This document shows, piece after piece, positions 59,421 through 61,037 of a DNA stretch of 61,037 nucleotides. The notes under the pieces are model-generated. The model saw nothing but the letters and a program-made list of their open reading frames with translations, was not told the DNA's origin and made no database searches. A program made the position numbers and the translations under genes. The stretch covers positions 1 through 61,037 of the forward strand of contig ONIQ01000006.1 in NCBI GenBank assembly GCA_900317925.1. The letters are read 5' to 3'. Source of the stretch: an uncultured Bacteroidales bacterium (lineage in GTDB: Bacteria > Bacteroidota > Bacteroidia > Bacteroidales > UBA932). Within the stretch, counting starts at the first letter, position 1, and every line of letters starts with the position of its first letter.

Positions 59421-61037
59421 CTACAGGAATTCGCGCATAAGCGAGGTGGACGGAATCTCCTTGTCCGAAACCGGCGAAAAATAATGGATGAAAGTCAGCA
59501 GGCGGTGCGCCTCGCTGTATTCCGGCGTATTCTTCGGAATCCCGGCCAGGATGGGTTCGGCGTGGTTGCGCATCACCGCAAATTCCAGCAGGTAGGCCGA
59601 ATTGAACATCATGTCGGCCGTTTCCTGGAACGGGTAAATCCATTTCTCCTCGGCCGCGCACACATTGGGCCACTGCGCGATGGACTCGCGGGCCGTAAAC
59701 GCACCTTTCTTGTAATCCCGCACAATCCGCCGCAGCAGGCGGTTATCGGAAGTAGGAATCCAGTTATGATTATCTAACGACGTACTGGTGAGCGTGTTGA
59801 TAAAGATCCGGAATTTCTCTTCGCCGGGGATATTCAGCGTCAGGGCCGGGTTCAGGGCGTGGATGCCCTCAATGAGCAGGATGCTCCCCGGACGCAGCCC
59901 GATGACCTTCCCCTTGTACTCCCGCAGGCCCGTCACAAAATTATACTCCGGTACCGACACCTCCTCGCCGGAAAGGATCTTCATGATGTCCGATTCCATG
60001 AGGGCATGGTCCACCGTGTCAAAATTATCGAAGTCGAAACTGCCGTCCGGGAAACGCGGCGTATCGGCCCGGTTCACGAAATAATCGTCGGTCGATATGG
60101 ACAGCGGCCGGAGTCCGCAGGCCTTCAACTGGACACTCAAGCGGTTGCAGAAAGTGGTTTTTCCCGAGCTGCTGGGTCCGGTAATCAGGACCACGCGCGT
60201 AGGCGTTTCGCTATGGTAACGGCGGTTGATTTCCTCGGCGATCTGGACGATTTTCTTTTCCTGCAGGGCTTCCGCCACCTGGATCAGTTCGCTCGCCCGG
60301 CCATTCGCACAGGCCTCGTTCACATCGCCCACCGTTGCCAGCCGCATGATGATGTTCCACCGCAGGGCCTCCTTGAACATCTCGAAGGTCTTGGGCTGAT
60401 CCACGAAGGGAGCCAGCACCGCGGGGTTATGCAGGTCCGGTACGCGCAGCAGCAAACCGCTGTGATACAGCTGGATATCCCACACCGTCAGGTAACCGGC
60501 CGAGGGGACCAGTTTCCCATAATAGTAGTCGGCCGTATCCCCCAGGGTATAATAGTCCGTATAGGGCTCTCCCAGGCTTTTCAGCAATTTCACCTTATCG
60601 TCATAACCGCTCTTCTGGAAGGCCTTGATGGCCTTTTCCGTAAGATCCTTCTTTAAGTCAGCCTTGTTCTTTACATTTTCAGACTGCTTTATAGGCTCTA
60701 AAGGCAATGTGGGAAGTATAACCTCATCAAGCTCTTCGTAATTCCAGCTTTCGGGATTTCCGTCCTGGTAAACCACTCTGTCTACGGACCTGTCCACAAA
60801 GTCACCGATCATCTTAATGATAGATGATCTCATATCCTCACCGTTCAGAACACGGTCTCTTTCGTGATACATGATCTCACGCTGCTCGTTCATAACCTCG
60901 TCGTACTGAAGAAGTCTGCTTCTGACACCGTAGTTGTTAGTCTCGATCTTCTGCTGTGCTCTCTCGATCGCATTGGTAAGCATCTTGTGTTCGATCTGGG
61001 TATCCTCGTCCACACCGAGAGCATTAAATATTCCCAT
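59421..61037 (-). CDS. Uridine-kinase-like nucleoside kinase fused in frame to a SecA fragment (partial, chimeric)
   Basis: The frame is open to the right edge, so the gene is partial. Residues ~145-538 are a Bacteroidota uridine-kinase/phosphoribulokinase-like protein: YYTLGDTADYYYGKLVPSAGYL, Walker A GPSSSGKT at 287-294, SISTDDYFVNR, VPEYNFVTG and LLIEGIHALNPALT. Normal members have an N-terminal TGS/SAD-like portion of about 160 residues instead. Here residues 1-135 are a piece of SecA (DEDTQIEHKMLTNAIERAQQ, RSRLLQYDEVMNEQREIMYHERD), whose codon use and lower GC differ from the rest. This is most likely an assembly join rather than a real fusion. Confidence 0.75.
   Translation of the reverse strand: MGIFNALGVDEDTQIEHKMLTNAIERAQQKIETNNYGVRSRLLQYDEVMNEQREIMYHERDRVLNGEDMRSSIIKMIGDFVDRSVDRVVYQDGNPESWNYEELDEVILPTLPLEPIKQSENVKNKADLKKDLTEKAIKAFQKSGYDDKVKLLKSLGEPYTDYYTLGDTADYYYGKLVPSAGYLTVWDIQLYHSGLLLRVPDLHNPAVLAPFVDQPKTFEMFKEALRWNIIMRLATVGDVNEACANGRASELIQVAEALQEKKIVQIAEEINRRYHSETPTRVVLITGPSSSGKTTFCNRLSVQLKACGLRPLSISTDDYFVNRADTPRFPDGSFDFDNFDTVDHALMESDIMKILSGEEVSVPEYNFVTGLREYKGKVIGLRPGSILLIEGIHALNPALTLNIPGEEKFRIFINTLTSTSLDNHNWIPTSDNRLLRRIVRDYKKGAFTARESIAQWPNVCAAEEKWIYPFQETADMMFNSAYLLEFAVMRNHAEPILAGIPKNTPEYSEAHRLLTFIHYFSPVSDKEIPSTSLMREFL
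60600..60645. other. Composition and homology breakpoint (SecA to kinase)
   Basis: SecA similarity ends and kinase similarity begins around LTEKAIKAFQKSGY. Both parent families have a similar EKAI or EEAI stretch here, so a short shared sequence could have caused the join. To the right GC falls visibly and AGA, ATA and TCT codons become common. Confidence 0.65.

Noticed and set aside
1-61037. tRNA, rRNA or CRISPR array
   Set aside because: No cloverleaf-like segment with conserved T-arm, no rRNA core sequence and no short spaced repeats were recognised by reading; a tRNAscan and CRISPR scan would be needed to exclude them fully.

Overview
The window looks like an uncultured gut or rumen Bacteroidales chromosome (Bacteroidota). 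The evidence is a SusC/SusD pair, many lipoproteins with Bacteroides-type lipoboxes, families largely restricted to the phylum (DUF4861, DUF5123/DUF4957-type beta-helix proteins, DUF4491), and many upstream regions carrying the Bacteroides -7 promoter motif TAnnTTTG. Base composition is fairly GC-rich and even, except for the last ~400 bases, which are AT-richer and encode a piece of Firmicutes-like SecA. No rRNA, tRNA or CRISPR array was seen.

Layout. (1) 1-3.4 kb: the tail of a winged-helix protein, then a three-gene minus operon (lipoprotein alpha/beta hydrolase, cyclophilin-like lipoprotein, Fe-S flavodoxin) divergent from an AraC-type regulator. (2) 3.4-10.6 kb: an accessory, scarred region. 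It has two flavoproteins, a hybrid small ORF, a CDP-alcohol phosphatidyltransferase, a structured RNA candidate, an IS110-family element with a long structured leader (bridge-RNA candidate) and a coupled small ORF, a 40-bp perfect palindrome, a deleted GNAT gene, a double-GNAT fusion, a zinc-ribbon gene carrying isochorismatase debris, and a TetR-like regulator. Two copies of one promoter/operator block flank part of this region. (3) 10.7-22.6 kb: ordinary genes, including an OhrR-type regulator with a palindromic operator, a Dcu transporter, TSCPD protein, GH29 fucosidase, YbaK deacylase, LytS/LytTR two-component pair, Cthe_2159-type carbohydrate-binding lipoprotein, DUF362 protein, cysK-cysE and a LolA-like protein. 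(4) 22.6-50.2 kb: a hydG 5' stub and a ResB/CcsA-like protein, then a pectin locus of about 26.5 kb, all on the minus strand with tiny gaps or 4-base overlaps. (5) 50.4-61.0 kb: the divergent LacI regulator, a CorC-like protein, GH78 rhamnosidase, FAD/Fe-S dehydrogenase, DUF1846 protein, and a nucleoside kinase fused to the SecA fragment.

How the pectin locus works. GH28 polygalacturonase, the CE12-CE8 esterase, GH105 and PL1 pectate lyase deacetylate, demethylate and cut homogalacturonan and rhamnogalacturonan. SusC/SusD import the oligosaccharides, helped by a giant four-module beta-helix lipoprotein. Saturated galacturonate goes through UxaC, UxaB and UxaA. Unsaturated uronate goes through KduI and KduD. 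Both branches meet at 2-keto-3-deoxygluconate, which KdgK and KdgA convert to pyruvate and glyceraldehyde-3-phosphate. An MFS hexuronate transporter completes the set. A LacI regulator with a palindromic operator sits at the head. The GH78 and GH29 enzymes and the polygalacturonate-binding-type protein fit the same diet.

The main items for a second look are the IS110 element with its RNA candidates and palindrome, the duplicated promoter/operator, the cluster of genes with internal deletions, the TetR regulator with a second C-terminal HTH, the four-module beta-helix protein, and the SecA-kinase chimera at the right edge, which is probably an assembly join.
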